A program made the translations under genes and the position numbers. From Bacteroidales bacterium (lineage in GTDB: Bacteria > Bacteroidota > Bacteroidia > Bacteroidales > UBA3824): a DNA stretch of 64,000 nucleotides. The notes beneath the pieces were generated by a model. The model saw only the letters and a program-made list of their open reading frames with translations, ran no database searches and had not been told where the DNA came from. Positions 1 through 8,903 of this stretch are shown here, one piece after another (positions within the stretch are counted from its first letter, which is position 1; every line of letters begins with the position of its first letter). The stretch is from the NCBI GenBank assembly GCA_016286055.1, contig JAEERW010000004.1, forward strand, positions 186,001 through 250,000, read 5' to 3'.

Positions 1-654
1 AACATCACCTTGTTGTTTGGTAACAGTATTTCCATTGCGGTCAACAAATGTAGTTTTTTTTGCTGTAACACCTTGCGACACATACCCTTCAGGGCTAAAA
101 GTTATCTGGCGATGTGCCCAAAAGGCAATTTTTTCGTTTTGATTGATGCTCAGTTTTTCGGTGGCAGAAAGCGTAGCATGCATAACCTTGCCCGAGGAGT
201 AAAATCTGATATCGGTTCCGGGCATGGTCCAAAAATGTATTCCGTCAACAGTTACAAACTCAACACTCTGAGCGAGAAATCCCTCCACTACAAGTCCTTG
301 TGAATCAAAAGCAATAGGAGTCTTGCCCTTAAATTCGTAAAAATTGTTGTTGCAAGCCAGAGCAATAAAATTCGCCACCGAAACACCAGAGTACACATAG
401 CCCCTCTCATTGATTTTGATTTTAAAACCCGACGCAAAAAAAACAAGCGGCCCGGTAGTCCACAAGTCGGTGTCAACAGCAAGCACACCCTCAATCACCT
501 CGCCCATGGAATTTTTTTTCACAACGGTGCCACCCTTAAAATAGGCGGAAAAACCAGGTGTGCTCATTAGGGTGTCGTTTCTGAGAGTGTCGCTTTCGCT
601 CGCCGAACAAGTAAGCGAAAGTGTCAAAAATAATATTGTCAGCAACTTAACCAT
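1..654 (-). CDS. Secreted repeat protein, partial (C-terminus outside window)
   Basis: The minus strand is open for 218 codons from the ATG at 654 to the window edge, so the C-terminal part is missing. The first 19 or so residues (MVKLLTILFLTLSLTCSA) form a signal peptide. The rest is built of imperfect repeats of about 25-35 residues with a G-x-V-x-x-G-x-L core: ITFSPEGYVSQGVTA, IAFDSQGLVVEGFLA and IKINERGYVYSGVSV are three of them. This suggests stacked beta-hairpins, loosely like MORN-type repeats, but I cannot assign a family. A TATATTTG promoter box lies just upstream, divergent from era. Function unknown; export is well supported. Confidence 0.75.
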   Translation of the reverse strand, partial: MVKLLTILFLTLSLTCSASESDTLRNDTLMSTPGFSAYFKGGTVVKKNSMGEVIEGVLAVDTDLWTTGPLVFFASGFKIKINERGYVYSGVSVANFIALACNNNFYEFKGKTPIAFDSQGLVVEGFLAQSVEFVTVDGIHFWTMPGTDIRFYSSGKVMHATLSATEKLSINQNEKIAFWAHRQITFSPEGYVSQGVTAKKTTFVDRNGNTVTKQQGDV

Positions 655-672
655 TCTGTTGGTATTTTGCGG

Positions 673-680
673 CAAATATA
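673..680 (-). promoter_or_regulatory. -7 promoter box for the gene at 1-654
   Basis: The minus strand reads TATATTTG, matching the Bacteroidota -7 consensus TAnnTTTG, about 20 nt upstream of the start codon at 654. No clear TTTG -33 box sits 19 nt further up. Confidence 0.55.
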
Positions 681-723
681 TTAATTTATTGTGGAAATTT
701 AACATTGTTTTTTACAACTACCA

Positions 724-754
724 TTTGTCTGCCGTAGTTTTTTTTTTACCTTTG
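724..754 (+). promoter_or_regulatory. Promoter of era
   Basis: TTTG at 724-727 and TACCTTTG at 747-754 are separated by exactly 19 nt, a perfect match to the Bacteroidota housekeeping promoter TTTG-N19-TAnnTTTG. It lies 25 nt upstream of the era start. Confidence 0.75.
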
Positions 755-778
755 CGATGTTAAAAACAGAAAACAAAA

Positions 779-1660
779 ATGGCTTTCAAATCAGGCTTTG
801 TAAACATAGTAGGCAACCCAAACGTAGGTAAGTCAACTCTGATGAACATCTTGGTGGGCGAACGGCTCTCAATCATCACATCCAAGAGTCAGACTACCCG
901 ACACAGAATCATGGGTATAGTTACCGGCGACGACTATCAAATAGTCTACTCGGACACCCCTGGTGTATTAAAACCTGTATACAAGCTACAGGAGAGTATG
1001 CTCAAATACTCTGAATCGGCTCTCGAAGACGCCGACGTAATTCTCTACATTACCGACGTGCTTGAATCCAAAACCAAAAACCAGTTTTTCCTTGATATGG
1101 TTGCCAAATTGGAAGTCCCTATCATATTGTTGATAAACAAGATAGACCTAGCAGATCAGGCTAAGGTTGAGGAACTTATAGCCCAATGGCACAGCCTTAT
1201 ACCAAAAGCCGAAATTCACACTGTATCGGCGCTCCACAAATTCAACACCGACCACATACTTGCACGCATAGTAGAACTTTTGCCCGAAAACCCGCCATAC
1301 TTTGAAAAAGACCGTCTCACCGACAAGCCAGAGCGTTTTTTTGTAAGCGAAATCATACGCGAAAAAATTCTCGAACTCTACGAAAAAGAGATTCCATACT
1401 CGGTTGAAGTGGTGGTGGAAACTTTCAAAGAAGAAGAGAGCATTATTCGCATTCAAACTGTCATCAACGTAATCCGCGACTCTCAAAAAGGCATTATCAT
1501 AGGCAAAGGCGGAACAGCTCTCAAACGGCTCGGTGCTGCGGCAAGAAAAGAAATGGAAGCATTCTTCGGCAAGAAAATCTATTTGGAAATATTTGTCAAG
1601 GTATGCAAAGACTGGCGCGACAATGCAGGCCGCCTTCGCGGTTTCGGATACGACATTTAA
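779..1660 (+). CDS. era: GTPase Era
   Basis: Essential GTPase that binds the 3' end of 16S rRNA and assists small-subunit maturation. The 293-residue length is normal. The G1 loop GNPNVGKST is at residues 12-20, the G3 motif DTPG at 59-62 and the G4 motif NKID at 120-123. The C-terminal KH domain carries GKGG at 242-245 and the protein ends in the usual RLRGFGYDI. A consensus promoter lies directly upstream. The gene is followed after 23 nt by a small secreted protein and then dnaN, which could be co-transcribed. Identity is secure. Confidence 0.98.
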   Translation: MAFKSGFVNIVGNPNVGKSTLMNILVGERLSIITSKSQTTRHRIMGIVTGDDYQIVYSDTPGVLKPVYKLQESMLKYSESALEDADVILYITDVLESKTKNQFFLDMVAKLEVPIILLINKIDLADQAKVEELIAQWHSLIPKAEIHTVSALHKFNTDHILARIVELLPENPPYFEKDRLTDKPERFFVSEIIREKILELYEKEIPYSVEVVVETFKEEESIIRIQTVINVIRDSQKGIIIGKGGTALKRLGAAARKEMEAFFGKKIYLEIFVKVCKDWRDNAGRLRGFGYDI

Positions 1661-1683
1661 AAACTAACTAATACTAATGAATT

Positions 1684-2172
1684 ATGAAAAGATTACTAAC
1701 ATTATTAGCAGCAATAGCGATTACGTTTACCTCTATGGCACAAAACGAAGAGCAATTACCTTCGTGGAACGATCTTGCCAACGGCAAAGTTTACTCAGTA
1801 AAAGGCCCAGGTTATTACAACAGCGAAATTTCTGATTACGTTTTCAATTTTAGCTCAGGTAAACCTTCTACATTTACACTCGACAAATACACCAAATTTC
1901 TTTCAATCACCACTGTTAAAAGAACTATGTATGAAAGGGAGTCGGGCAACAAACAATTTATAATAACAATGCGAATGGACACCATCAAGGCTTTGCTCGA
2001 AGTAGATTATACTGGGCAAAACCTCACCGTGTTAAAAACTATAGATGGAAACAACGCAATGCGATTCAACAAACTTACAATTGTAAAATTCAAAGATGGA
2101 GTAGGGCTCAAGGACGACGAAGACTCAACTATGTGGATGCTCGAAACGCCTAAGAAAGATGAAGACAACTAA
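1684..2172 (+). CDS. Small secreted protein of unknown function
   Basis: A 162-residue protein starting MKRLLTLLAAIAITFTSMAQ, a clear type I signal peptide ending in the SMAQ cleavage pattern common in Bacteroidota. The mature part is rich in short polar beta-strand-like stretches and has an acidic, charged C-terminus (KKDEDN). I recognise no domain. It sits 23 nt after era and 43 nt before dnaN on the same strand. It is probably periplasmic and beta-rich. Confidence 0.8.
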   Translation: MKRLLTLLAAIAITFTSMAQNEEQLPSWNDLANGKVYSVKGPGYYNSEISDYVFNFSSGKPSTFTLDKYTKFLSITTVKRTMYERESGNKQFIITMRMDTIKALLEVDYTGQNLTVLKTIDGNNAMRFNKLTIVKFKDGVGLKDDEDSTMWMLETPKKDEDN

Positions 2173-2215
2173 CATAAAAACAAGACATTTACAAAAATAA
2201 AAAACACACAAGCCA

Positions 2216-3346
2216 ATGAAATTCGTAGTATCAAGCACCGAACTGCTATCGCGCTTGCAGAATGTAAGCAGGGTTATTAGCAACAAAAGCACTATACCCG
2301 CTCTCCTCAACTTCTTGTTCGAAATCAACAACGGAACTCTTACTATCACAGCAAGCGACCTCGAGACAACAATGCGCACTCAAATGACTCTCGACAACGT
2401 AGACGGAGAAGGCCGAATAGCCATCGAAGCAAAACGCCTTACCGACATACTCAAAGAGTTCCCCGAACAGCCATTGATCTTTGAAATAAACCTCGAAACC
2501 AAGGCAGTTGACATCTTATCTGAAAACGGAAAATACTCAGTATTAGGTCAAAACGCCGACGAATACCCCAACATGCCACAACTTGACGAATCTCAGACCC
2601 TCACCGTAAACATCCCTGGCGAGGTATTGCTCAAGGGCATCAACAAAACTCTTTTCGCCACATCCGACGACGAGCTCCGTCCTGTTATGACAGGTATTTT
2701 TATGCTCTTCAATGCAGAAGGCACCACTTTCGTTGCATCCGACGCTCACAAGTTGGTACGTTTCAAACGCAACGACGTTACAGCCTCAAGCGAAGCTTCG
2801 TTTATCCTCCCCAAAAAACCCGCAGGAATGTTAAAAAACATCCTCGGCAAAGAAGTTGGTGAAATTAAACTGCAGTTCGACGACAAAAACGCACACTTTA
2901 CAATGAGCGATTACGAAATGATATGTCGCTTGTTGGAAGGTCAATATCCAAAATACGAGTCGGTTATTCCAAAAGACAACCCAAACCGCCTCACAATCAA
3001 CCGCGCCGACCTTGCCACCACATTAAAACGTGTTTCAGTGTTTGCTAACCAAGCCAGCAACCTTATCAAGTTTGAACTCACAGCCAACCAGGTAACTGTT
3101 TCGGCTCAGGATATCGACTTCTCTATTTCGGCTTACGAGCACATCAACGGCCAGTACGACGGCGAAGAGATGGGAATCGGTTTCAAATCCGCTTTCATGT
3201 TCGACATTCTTCAGGCCATCGAATCAGAAAACGTAGTTGTGGCAATGTCAGACCCCTCACGTGCATGTCTGGTATTCCCATTAGAACCAGAAGCCGAGCA
3301 CGAAGACCTTCTCATGCTCATTATGCCTATGATGATCAACGACTAA
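2216..3346 (+). CDS. dnaN: DNA polymerase III beta subunit (sliding clamp)
   Basis: Ring-shaped processivity clamp that tethers DNA polymerase III and many repair proteins to DNA. The 376-residue length and three-fold repeated clamp fold match the family. It begins MKFVVSSTELLSRLQNVSRV and contains the internal clamp motif ATSDDELRPVMTGIF followed by VASDAHKLV. The usual C-terminal MPM motif appears near the end (LMLIMPMMIND). It is not next to dnaA here; the neighbours are era and envelope genes. A palindromic terminator follows at 3374. Confidence 0.98.
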   Translation: MKFVVSSTELLSRLQNVSRVISNKSTIPALLNFLFEINNGTLTITASDLETTMRTQMTLDNVDGEGRIAIEAKRLTDILKEFPEQPLIFEINLETKAVDILSENGKYSVLGQNADEYPNMPQLDESQTLTVNIPGEVLLKGINKTLFATSDDELRPVMTGIFMLFNAEGTTFVASDAHKLVRFKRNDVTASSEASFILPKKPAGMLKNILGKEVGEIKLQFDDKNAHFTMSDYEMICRLLEGQYPKYESVIPKDNPNRLTINRADLATTLKRVSVFANQASNLIKFELTANQVTVSAQDIDFSISAYEHINGQYDGEEMGIGFKSAFMFDILQAIESENVVVAMSDPSRACLVFPLEPEAEHEDLLMLIMPMMIND

Positions 3347-3373
3347 TTGGATTATCACATACAAATTTATATT

Positions 3374-3408
3374 GTAGAGACGCGCCATGGCACGTCTCTA
3401 CGTTTTTT
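3374..3408 (+). terminator. Terminator of dnaN inside a palindromic repeat
   Basis: GTAGAGACG at 3374-3382 pairs with CGTCTCTAC at 3393-3401, enclosing CGCCATGGCA, and is followed directly by GTTTTTTG. This has the form of a rho-independent terminator for dnaN. Confidence 0.7.
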
Positions 3409-3453
3409 GGGGCGCGTCTCTACGTTTTTTGGGGCGCGTCTCTACGTTTTTTT
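3374..3453. repeat. Palindrome plus two tandem 22-bp copies of its 3' arm
   Basis: After the 28-bp palindrome, a 22-bp unit consisting of GTTTTTTGGGG and CGCGTCTCTAC occurs twice in tandem (3402-3423 and 3424-3445), then GTTTTTTT. The 5' arm GTAGAGACGCGCC can therefore pair with any of three 3' arms, each followed by a T tract. GTAGAGACG/CGTCTCTAC palindromes look like dispersed intergenic repeats. Confidence 0.8.
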
Positions 3454-3475
3454 AACCATAATTTCAAATAAAAAA

Positions 3476-3506
3476 TTTGGTTATTTTTAATTTTTCCGTA
3501 ATTTTG
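3476..3506 (+). promoter_or_regulatory. Promoter of the TPR/PorE-like gene cluster
   Basis: TTTG at 3476-3479, 19 nt, then TAATTTTG at 3499-3506: an exact match to the Bacteroidota consensus, 41 nt before the TPR gene start. Confidence 0.75.
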
Positions 3507-3547
3507 TACTTTGTCAAATATACAGACAACAATACAATTACAAAACT

Positions 3548-4570
3548 ATGAATAAAACAGCATTACTCACCTCGGCACTGCTATTATCTGTACAGTGCGC
3601 ATTTGCACAAACCGAAGACAAAACCTTAGTGGTTGTTGCAGGTCAAGAAAGCGCCCTCGCCTACAACCAGGGAATCAAAGACCACAACAACAAATCTATC
3701 AGCGAAGCTATCAACAACTACTCAAAATCGCTGCAATCAAACGATAATTTCTATCAGGCTCTTTACAACAGAGGTTTGGCAGAATTAACAGACAATCGCG
3801 ACGCCGACGCCCACAACGACTTCAACAAAGCCGTTTCGCTTAACGAAAACCCTCGTTATTATCTCGCCCGCTCCATCAGCAATGCCCGCCTCCGCAATTT
3901 CAAAGAGGCTCTTCAAGATATCGACAAAGCTCAGAACCTCGGATACGAAAACGCCGACATTAGCTATTTCAGAGGAATGGTTTACTTGCTCGCTGGCGAC
4001 TACTCACAGGCTGAAAAACAATACAATTTTGCCATTAGCACCAACAACAAATACGCAAATGCTTACTGCGACCGTGGCACCGCTCACTTCCTCCGCGAAA
4101 ACTACAAGGCAGCCATCGACGACTATACTACCGCCATTACAATCAATCCATCAGCCACATACGCTTACGTGTTCAGAGCACAGGCAAAAGCTGAATCGGG
4201 CAACATCAACAGCGCTTTAAACGACATAAAAACAGCCCTCGAAATTGCTCCCGACGACTACGACCTTATCAACGCCCGCGGTCAACTTTACGCCAAAAAC
4301 AAACAATACGACAAAGCTGCCGCCGATTTCAACGCTTTGATTGAAAAATATCCCGAAAACCCTTCTGCTTACATCAGCTTCGGTAATTTATATTTCGACC
4401 AGCAAGACTATGCAAAAGCAAAATCGTATTTCACCAAAGCCATAGAAAAAGACCCATACAACTATTCAGCTTACAACAACAGAGCTAACGCCGAAGAGAT
4501 GCTCTTCGATGTTAAAAATGCCGACAAAGACCGCCAAAAAGCAGAAAGTTTAGTCAACACCAAGTTGTAA
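3548..4570 (+). CDS. Secreted tetratricopeptide-repeat protein
   Basis: A 340-residue protein with a signal peptide (MNKTALLTSALLLSVQCAFAQ) followed almost entirely by TPR units. Typical A/B helix pairs are visible, such as YFRGMVYLLAGDYSQAEKQY and AYCDRGTAHFLRENYKAAID. Roughly eight repeats run from residue 38 to the end. TPR arrays hold other proteins together; acting in the periplasm, this one may scaffold the two PorE-like proteins encoded next, the first of which starts 2 nt after its stop. No enzymatic domain is present. Confidence 0.85.
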   Translation: MNKTALLTSALLLSVQCAFAQTEDKTLVVVAGQESALAYNQGIKDHNNKSISEAINNYSKSLQSNDNFYQALYNRGLAELTDNRDADAHNDFNKAVSLNENPRYYLARSISNARLRNFKEALQDIDKAQNLGYENADISYFRGMVYLLAGDYSQAEKQYNFAISTNNKYANAYCDRGTAHFLRENYKAAIDDYTTAITINPSATYAYVFRAQAKAESGNINSALNDIKTALEIAPDDYDLINARGQLYAKNKQYDKAAADFNALIEKYPENPSAYISFGNLYFDQQDYAKAKSYFTKAIEKDPYNYSAYNNRANAEEMLFDVKNADKDRQKAESLVNTKL

Positions 4571-4572
4571 AC

Positions 4573-6564
4573 ATGAACAAGGTATTTATCATATTAGCAT
4601 TTATCTTTGCTGCTCAATTGGTTGCAGCGCAAGGACAGGTGGCTGCCATCGACCAGGCTAAATTCAAAACCAAAGCCGAAGGTTTCTCCGAGGCTTGGAA
4701 AAACGTCAAAAACGGAAACAAGTTTTTCGACACCAACAACCCTGCGATGTTCAGCGACGCTCTCCCCTACTATCTCGAAGCCTACAAATACAACAGCGAA
4801 AACCCCGAACTCAACTACCGAATAGGCGTTTGCCAGCTCTCAGGAAACGACCGGGAATCTGCTCTCAAATATTTGCAGGCAGCATATAAAAGCAACCACG
4901 CACTTACGCCAATGTTGCCATATTACCTTGCCCGCGCCGAAATGCTCAACCTAATGTTCAACGAAGCAGAAGAGCATTTCAACGAATTTTCTAAAAACAA
5001 GGCAATGCTCGCTAAGGTTGGTAGCGCTACCATCAGACAATACAAAGAACAATGCGCCACAGGCCGTCAGTTAATGCAAAATCCAGTGGATGTTACAATT
5101 ACAAACATTGCTACAATAAACTCTCAATGGCCCGACTACAGCCCGATTATCACTGCCGACGGAAGTATGATGCTTTTTACCTCGCGTCGCGAAGGTTCGT
5201 CAAACAACAACATCGACAAAGTGGACGGTCTTTACAACGAAGACATCTATATTTCCTATAATAAAAACGGTGAATGGCAACCACCCGTCAGTGCTGGCAA
5301 AAATCTTAACACCGATGCCCACGATGCCACTGTGGCTCTTTCGCCCGACGGACTATCGTTGCTCACCTACACCATGGGCGACCTCTACATCAGCTATCTA
5401 AAAAAAGACGGTTGGACAAAACCCGAAAAACTACCTTCCACCATCAATTCAGAACTGATTGAAAATTCAGCCTGTTTCTCTTACGACGGCAACACCATTT
5501 ATTTTATCCGCGGACGAAACCAAGACCCTGCCAAAAGCAACGGCGACATCTACGTTTCAAAACGCTCTGGCAAAACTTGGAGCCGCGCCGTAAAACTTCC
5601 GCCTAACATCAACACCAAATACGATGAAGACGGAGTGTACATGTTGCCCGATGGCAAAACCCTCATTTTCTCGTCGAAAGGACACAACAGTATGGGAGGT
5701 TACGATATTTTCAAAACCACTCTTAAATCCGACGGCACTTGGTCCGACCCCGTAAACCTCGGCTATCCTATCAACACCCCTGCCGACAACGTATACTTTG
5801 TGCTGTCTGCCGACGGAAAAACAGGATATTACTCTGCTGAACGCTCTGATTCTAAGGGTTACACCGACATCTATAGGGTAACATACAACCAAACCCAACA
5901 ACCAGTAATTGCCGACAAACCCAAAGAAGAAGAACCCGCCATTGTAACGCAGATGACCCTCGTAACTGGCTCTGTTACCGACTCTAAGGGCAACGCAATA
6001 GCCGCCGAGGTAGAAATTTACGACAACGACAAAAACGAACTTGTTTACAGCACATCAACCAACAGTGCCACAAGCCGTTACGTGGTTTCGTTACCAGCAG
6101 GACCCAACTACGGTATGTCGATCAAAGCCGACGGTTTCTTGTTCCATTCCGAAAATTTCAACCTCAAAAACGACAGCACATTCTCCAAAAAAGAGATCAA
6201 CGTCAACCTTCAAAAAATTGAAGAAGGCAGCAAAACCGTGCTCAACAACCTATTTTTCGACACCGACAAATGGGATGTGAAACCCGAATCAGAAAGCGAG
6301 TTGAACCAAATAGTAGGTCTTATGACCCAAAACGCTGGCATAAAACTCGAAATTTCGGGACACACCGACAGTAGCGGCAGCAAAGAGCACAATAAAGCGC
6401 TCTCTGAAAAACGCGCTAACTCTGTGGTAAAATGGCTCGAAGCTCACGGCATAAACAAGGCACGACTTTCAGCTCGCGGAGCAGGCGACACCGAACCAGC
6501 CGCCAGCAACGCCACCGAAGAGGGTCGCAAAGCCAACCGAAGAGTAGAAATGAAAATATTATAA
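4573..6564 (+). CDS. PorE-like envelope protein: TPR, beta-propeller, CRD, OmpA domain
   Basis: A 663-residue protein with a signal peptide (1-19), TPR region (about 35-145), WD40-like PD40 propeller with repeated DGxxLxFxS blades (about 170-435), a carboxypeptidase-regulatory-like beta-sandwich (about 465-545) and a C-terminal OmpA domain. The OmpA part has SGHTDSSG and LSEKRA, whose Asp and Arg bind peptidoglycan. This is the order seen in PorE of the type IX secretion system and in its many paralogues. PorE itself is a lipoprotein; here there is no lipobox cysteine. It probably links an outer-membrane assembly to the cell wall. Only 2 nt separate it from the TPR gene. A direct role in type IX secretion is not shown, because no other por genes are in view. 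Confidence 0.85.
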   Translation: MNKVFIILAFIFAAQLVAAQGQVAAIDQAKFKTKAEGFSEAWKNVKNGNKFFDTNNPAMFSDALPYYLEAYKYNSENPELNYRIGVCQLSGNDRESALKYLQAAYKSNHALTPMLPYYLARAEMLNLMFNEAEEHFNEFSKNKAMLAKVGSATIRQYKEQCATGRQLMQNPVDVTITNIATINSQWPDYSPIITADGSMMLFTSRREGSSNNNIDKVDGLYNEDIYISYNKNGEWQPPVSAGKNLNTDAHDATVALSPDGLSLLTYTMGDLYISYLKKDGWTKPEKLPSTINSELIENSACFSYDGNTIYFIRGRNQDPAKSNGDIYVSKRSGKTWSRAVKLPPNINTKYDEDGVYMLPDGKTLIFSSKGHNSMGGYDIFKTTLKSDGTWSDPVNLGYPINTPADNVYFVLSADGKTGYYSAERSDSKGYTDIYRVTYNQTQQPVIADKPKEEEPAIVTQMTLVTGSVTDSKGNAIAAEVEIYDNDKNELVYSTSTNSATSRYVVSLPAGPNYGMSIKADGFLFHSENFNLKNDSTFSKKEINVNLQKIEEGSKTVLNNLFFDTDKWDVKPESESELNQIVGLMTQNAGIKLEISGHTDSSGSKEHNKALSEKRANSVVKWLEAHGINKARLSARGAGDTEPAASNATEEGRKANRRVEMKIL

Positions 6565-6613
6565 AGCTTTTTATTTGAATAATATACAGTAAAACAATAT
6601 AACGACTCAAAAC

Positions 6614-8686
6614 ATGAAAAAGACACTGTTAATCATCTCTGCGATACTGCTCGGAGCTCAAATACCGGCGTTTTCGCAGGTTAAACCAAAAATAGCCAAA
6701 AGCGAGTTTCTAACTTCGCCCGACGGTGCTAAGGAGGCGTGGAAAAATGTACGCATAGGCAACCGTCACTACCGCCATTTGAAATCGGGACATATGAAAA
6801 TTGCAGCCGAATTTTACAATCAGGCACTCAACTACAATAATACTAACGCAGCCTTACTTTACCGCACAGGTGTAAGCGAACTTTCTGCTTCGCAAAACAC
6901 TAATGCGCTCGCTCATCTTGACGAGGCGTACTCTTTGATGGGCAACGCAGTGGCTCAAGACTGCCAATACCGTTTAGCTATAGCACAGCAGAGAAACAAC
7001 CAGTTCGACAAAGCCCTATCAAATTTTGAATCGTGTGCCGACTTAATGACCAATCGTTTCAAACAGCAATACGCCTCCGACATAGAGCTACGAAAAGACC
7101 AGTGCAACAACGGATTGCAGTTAAAAAAAGAACTACCCCGTGCAATTAGCCGCACTATGCCAGGCAACATCAACACAATTGCCGCCGAATACGCACCCGT
7201 ATTCGGCAATGTAGACTCGTTGCTCTACATCACATCCCGCAGATTCGAAGGATTCAAAAACCGCAGAAACGCTCTCAACTTCGAGTTTTTTGAAGATATT
7301 TACACATCTTCGCCCACCAACGGCGTTTGGAGCGAGGCTCAGCGCCTAGCACGTCCTATCAACAAGAGAAGAAACGACGCCACCGCCGCTATGGACCTCA
7401 CCGGCACCGAAATGATCATCTACCGCGGCAAAAAAGGCAACGGTTCGCTTTATAGCACCGAACGCAAAGCCGATGGCAATTGGAAACGCCCAAAAAGAAA
7501 TGTTAAATTCAATAAAAACAATTCTAAAGAGGTTGTGCTCTCGTTTTCAAACGATAGCACACACGTTATTTTCTCGTCAGACCGCAAGAAAGACAACTTG
7601 GGCGGATTCGACATCTTTATCAGCAATCGCAACGAACGCGGCAAATGGAGCAAGCCGGTAAACTTCGGCGCTCCTGTAAACTCTAAATACAACGAAGTGT
7701 CGGCATGTTTCGGCGCTGGCGACTCCATAATCTATTTCGCTTCCGACAACGAAAAGAGCGTTGGCGGATACGACCTTATGATGAGCGTAAACCGCAACGG
7801 CGAATGGCAAGAGCCCGTCAACCTTGGTCTCCAAGTAAACTCTGGCGACGACGACCAGTATTTTTCGCTCATTCCCGGCAACGACCGCATTGGTTTCTAC
7901 GCTTCTAAACGCGCTGGAGGACAAGGCAACTTCGACATCTACCAAATTATGGTAATCAACAAGGCAGCCCGCCAATTGCCCGCATTGCCTCCGCTTGTGG
8001 CTGTTAACGCTTCAAAAGAACCAGCTCTCCCGCTTGAAGACCCCGTGGTAATCAAAACTATGCGCATGACCATCGTCAAAGGCGTGGTTACCGACTGGGA
8101 TTCTACTAAATTCCTCAATGCAAAAATCGAAATCACCGACAATGCCACAAACGAAGTTATCGAAACAATCACCACCGACCCCGCCACTGGAGCATACACA
8201 GTTATGCTACCTTCTGGCAAAAACTACGCTATGACTGTTAGCAGCGATGGATATATGTTCCATTCCGAAAACTTCAACATTCCTTCCACCACCAAATACC
8301 AAGAAATCACAAAGAACATCCGTCTGCTCTCTATGGACCCGGGCAGCAAAGTGGTGCTCAACAACGTATTCTTCGACACCGGCAAAGCCAACCTCCGTCC
8401 CGAATCATACGGCGAGTTGAACCGATTGGCAGAGGTGTTCAAGCTTTATCCTAAACTCGTAATCGAAATTTCGGGTCACACCGACAATCAGGGTAGCAAG
8501 GCCACCAACAACAAGCTTTCGCTCAACCGTGCCAAAGCCGTGGTAGACTACATGATAAGCATCGGCGTAGAGAAATCGCACCTCATAGCCAAAGGCTACG
8601 GCCCCAGCCAGCCCCGCGACACCAACAAAACTCCAGAAGGACGTCAGAACAACCGCCGCGTAGAGGCTAAAATTATTAGCAAGTAA
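6614..8686 (+). CDS. Second PorE-like protein (tandem paralogue)
   Basis: A 690-residue paralogue of the preceding gene with the same domain order: signal peptide (MKKTLLIISAILLGAQIPAFSQ), TPR, PD40 propeller, CRD beta-sandwich and OmpA domain ending in GRQNNRRVEAKIISK. The N-terminal region shares EAWKNV and ALNYNN-type helices with its neighbour, and the GYMFHSENFN motif before the OmpA domain also matches closely (FLFHSENFN there). The peptidoglycan-binding Asp (SGHTDNQG) and Arg (LSLNRA) are kept. A terminator at 8719 ends the unit. The pair most likely arose by tandem duplication. Confidence 0.85.
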   Translation: MKKTLLIISAILLGAQIPAFSQVKPKIAKSEFLTSPDGAKEAWKNVRIGNRHYRHLKSGHMKIAAEFYNQALNYNNTNAALLYRTGVSELSASQNTNALAHLDEAYSLMGNAVAQDCQYRLAIAQQRNNQFDKALSNFESCADLMTNRFKQQYASDIELRKDQCNNGLQLKKELPRAISRTMPGNINTIAAEYAPVFGNVDSLLYITSRRFEGFKNRRNALNFEFFEDIYTSSPTNGVWSEAQRLARPINKRRNDATAAMDLTGTEMIIYRGKKGNGSLYSTERKADGNWKRPKRNVKFNKNNSKEVVLSFSNDSTHVIFSSDRKKDNLGGFDIFISNRNERGKWSKPVNFGAPVNSKYNEVSACFGAGDSIIYFASDNEKSVGGYDLMMSVNRNGEWQEPVNLGLQVNSGDDDQYFSLIPGNDRIGFYASKRAGGQGNFDIYQIMVINKAARQLPALPPLVAVNASKEPALPLEDPVVIKTMRMTIVKGVVTDWDSTKFLNAKIEITDNATNEVIETITTDPATGAYTVMLPSGKNYAMTVSSDGYMFHSENFNIPSTTKYQEITKNIRLLSMDPGSKVVLNNVFFDTGKANLRPESYGELNRLAEVFKLYPKLVIEISGHTDNQGSKATNNKLSLNRAKAVVDYMISIGVEKSHLIAKGYGPSQPRDTNKTPEGRQNNRRVEAKIISK

Positions 8687-8718
8687 TTTGTGCTCCATAG
8701 TTATTTTAATTATTCTAC

Positions 8719-8752
8719 AACCGCCGGAAAATTTTTTTCGGCGGTTTTTCGT
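8719..8752 (+). terminator. Terminator after the PorE-like pair
   Basis: AACCGCCG (8719-8726) and CGGCGGTT (8739-8746) form a stem followed by a short T tract, 32 nt after the stop codon. Confidence 0.8.
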
Positions 8753-8771
8753 TTTTAGAATATAATTTTTT

Positions 8772-8779
8772 TATCTTTG
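8772..8779 (+). promoter_or_regulatory. -7 box for the Kelch lipoprotein unit
   Basis: TATCTTTG matches TAnnTTTG, directly after the terminator and about 125 nt before the chosen start at 8904. Confidence 0.6.
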
Positions 8780-8903
8780 TAGGCGGATTGGAACGATTTT
8801 AGTAATGTATTTTGTATAATTTCATTAACTTACTAAAAACTAATTTAACACCATTATAAAAAAGACTAAACAAATGACAAACATTAAAAATATAGTTCTT
8901 CCT

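Noticed and set aside
4573..8686. Proof of a complete type IX secretion system
   Set aside because: The two genes share PorE domain order, but no porKLMN, sov or secretion-tagged cargo is in the window, and OmpA/PD40 paralogues are common.
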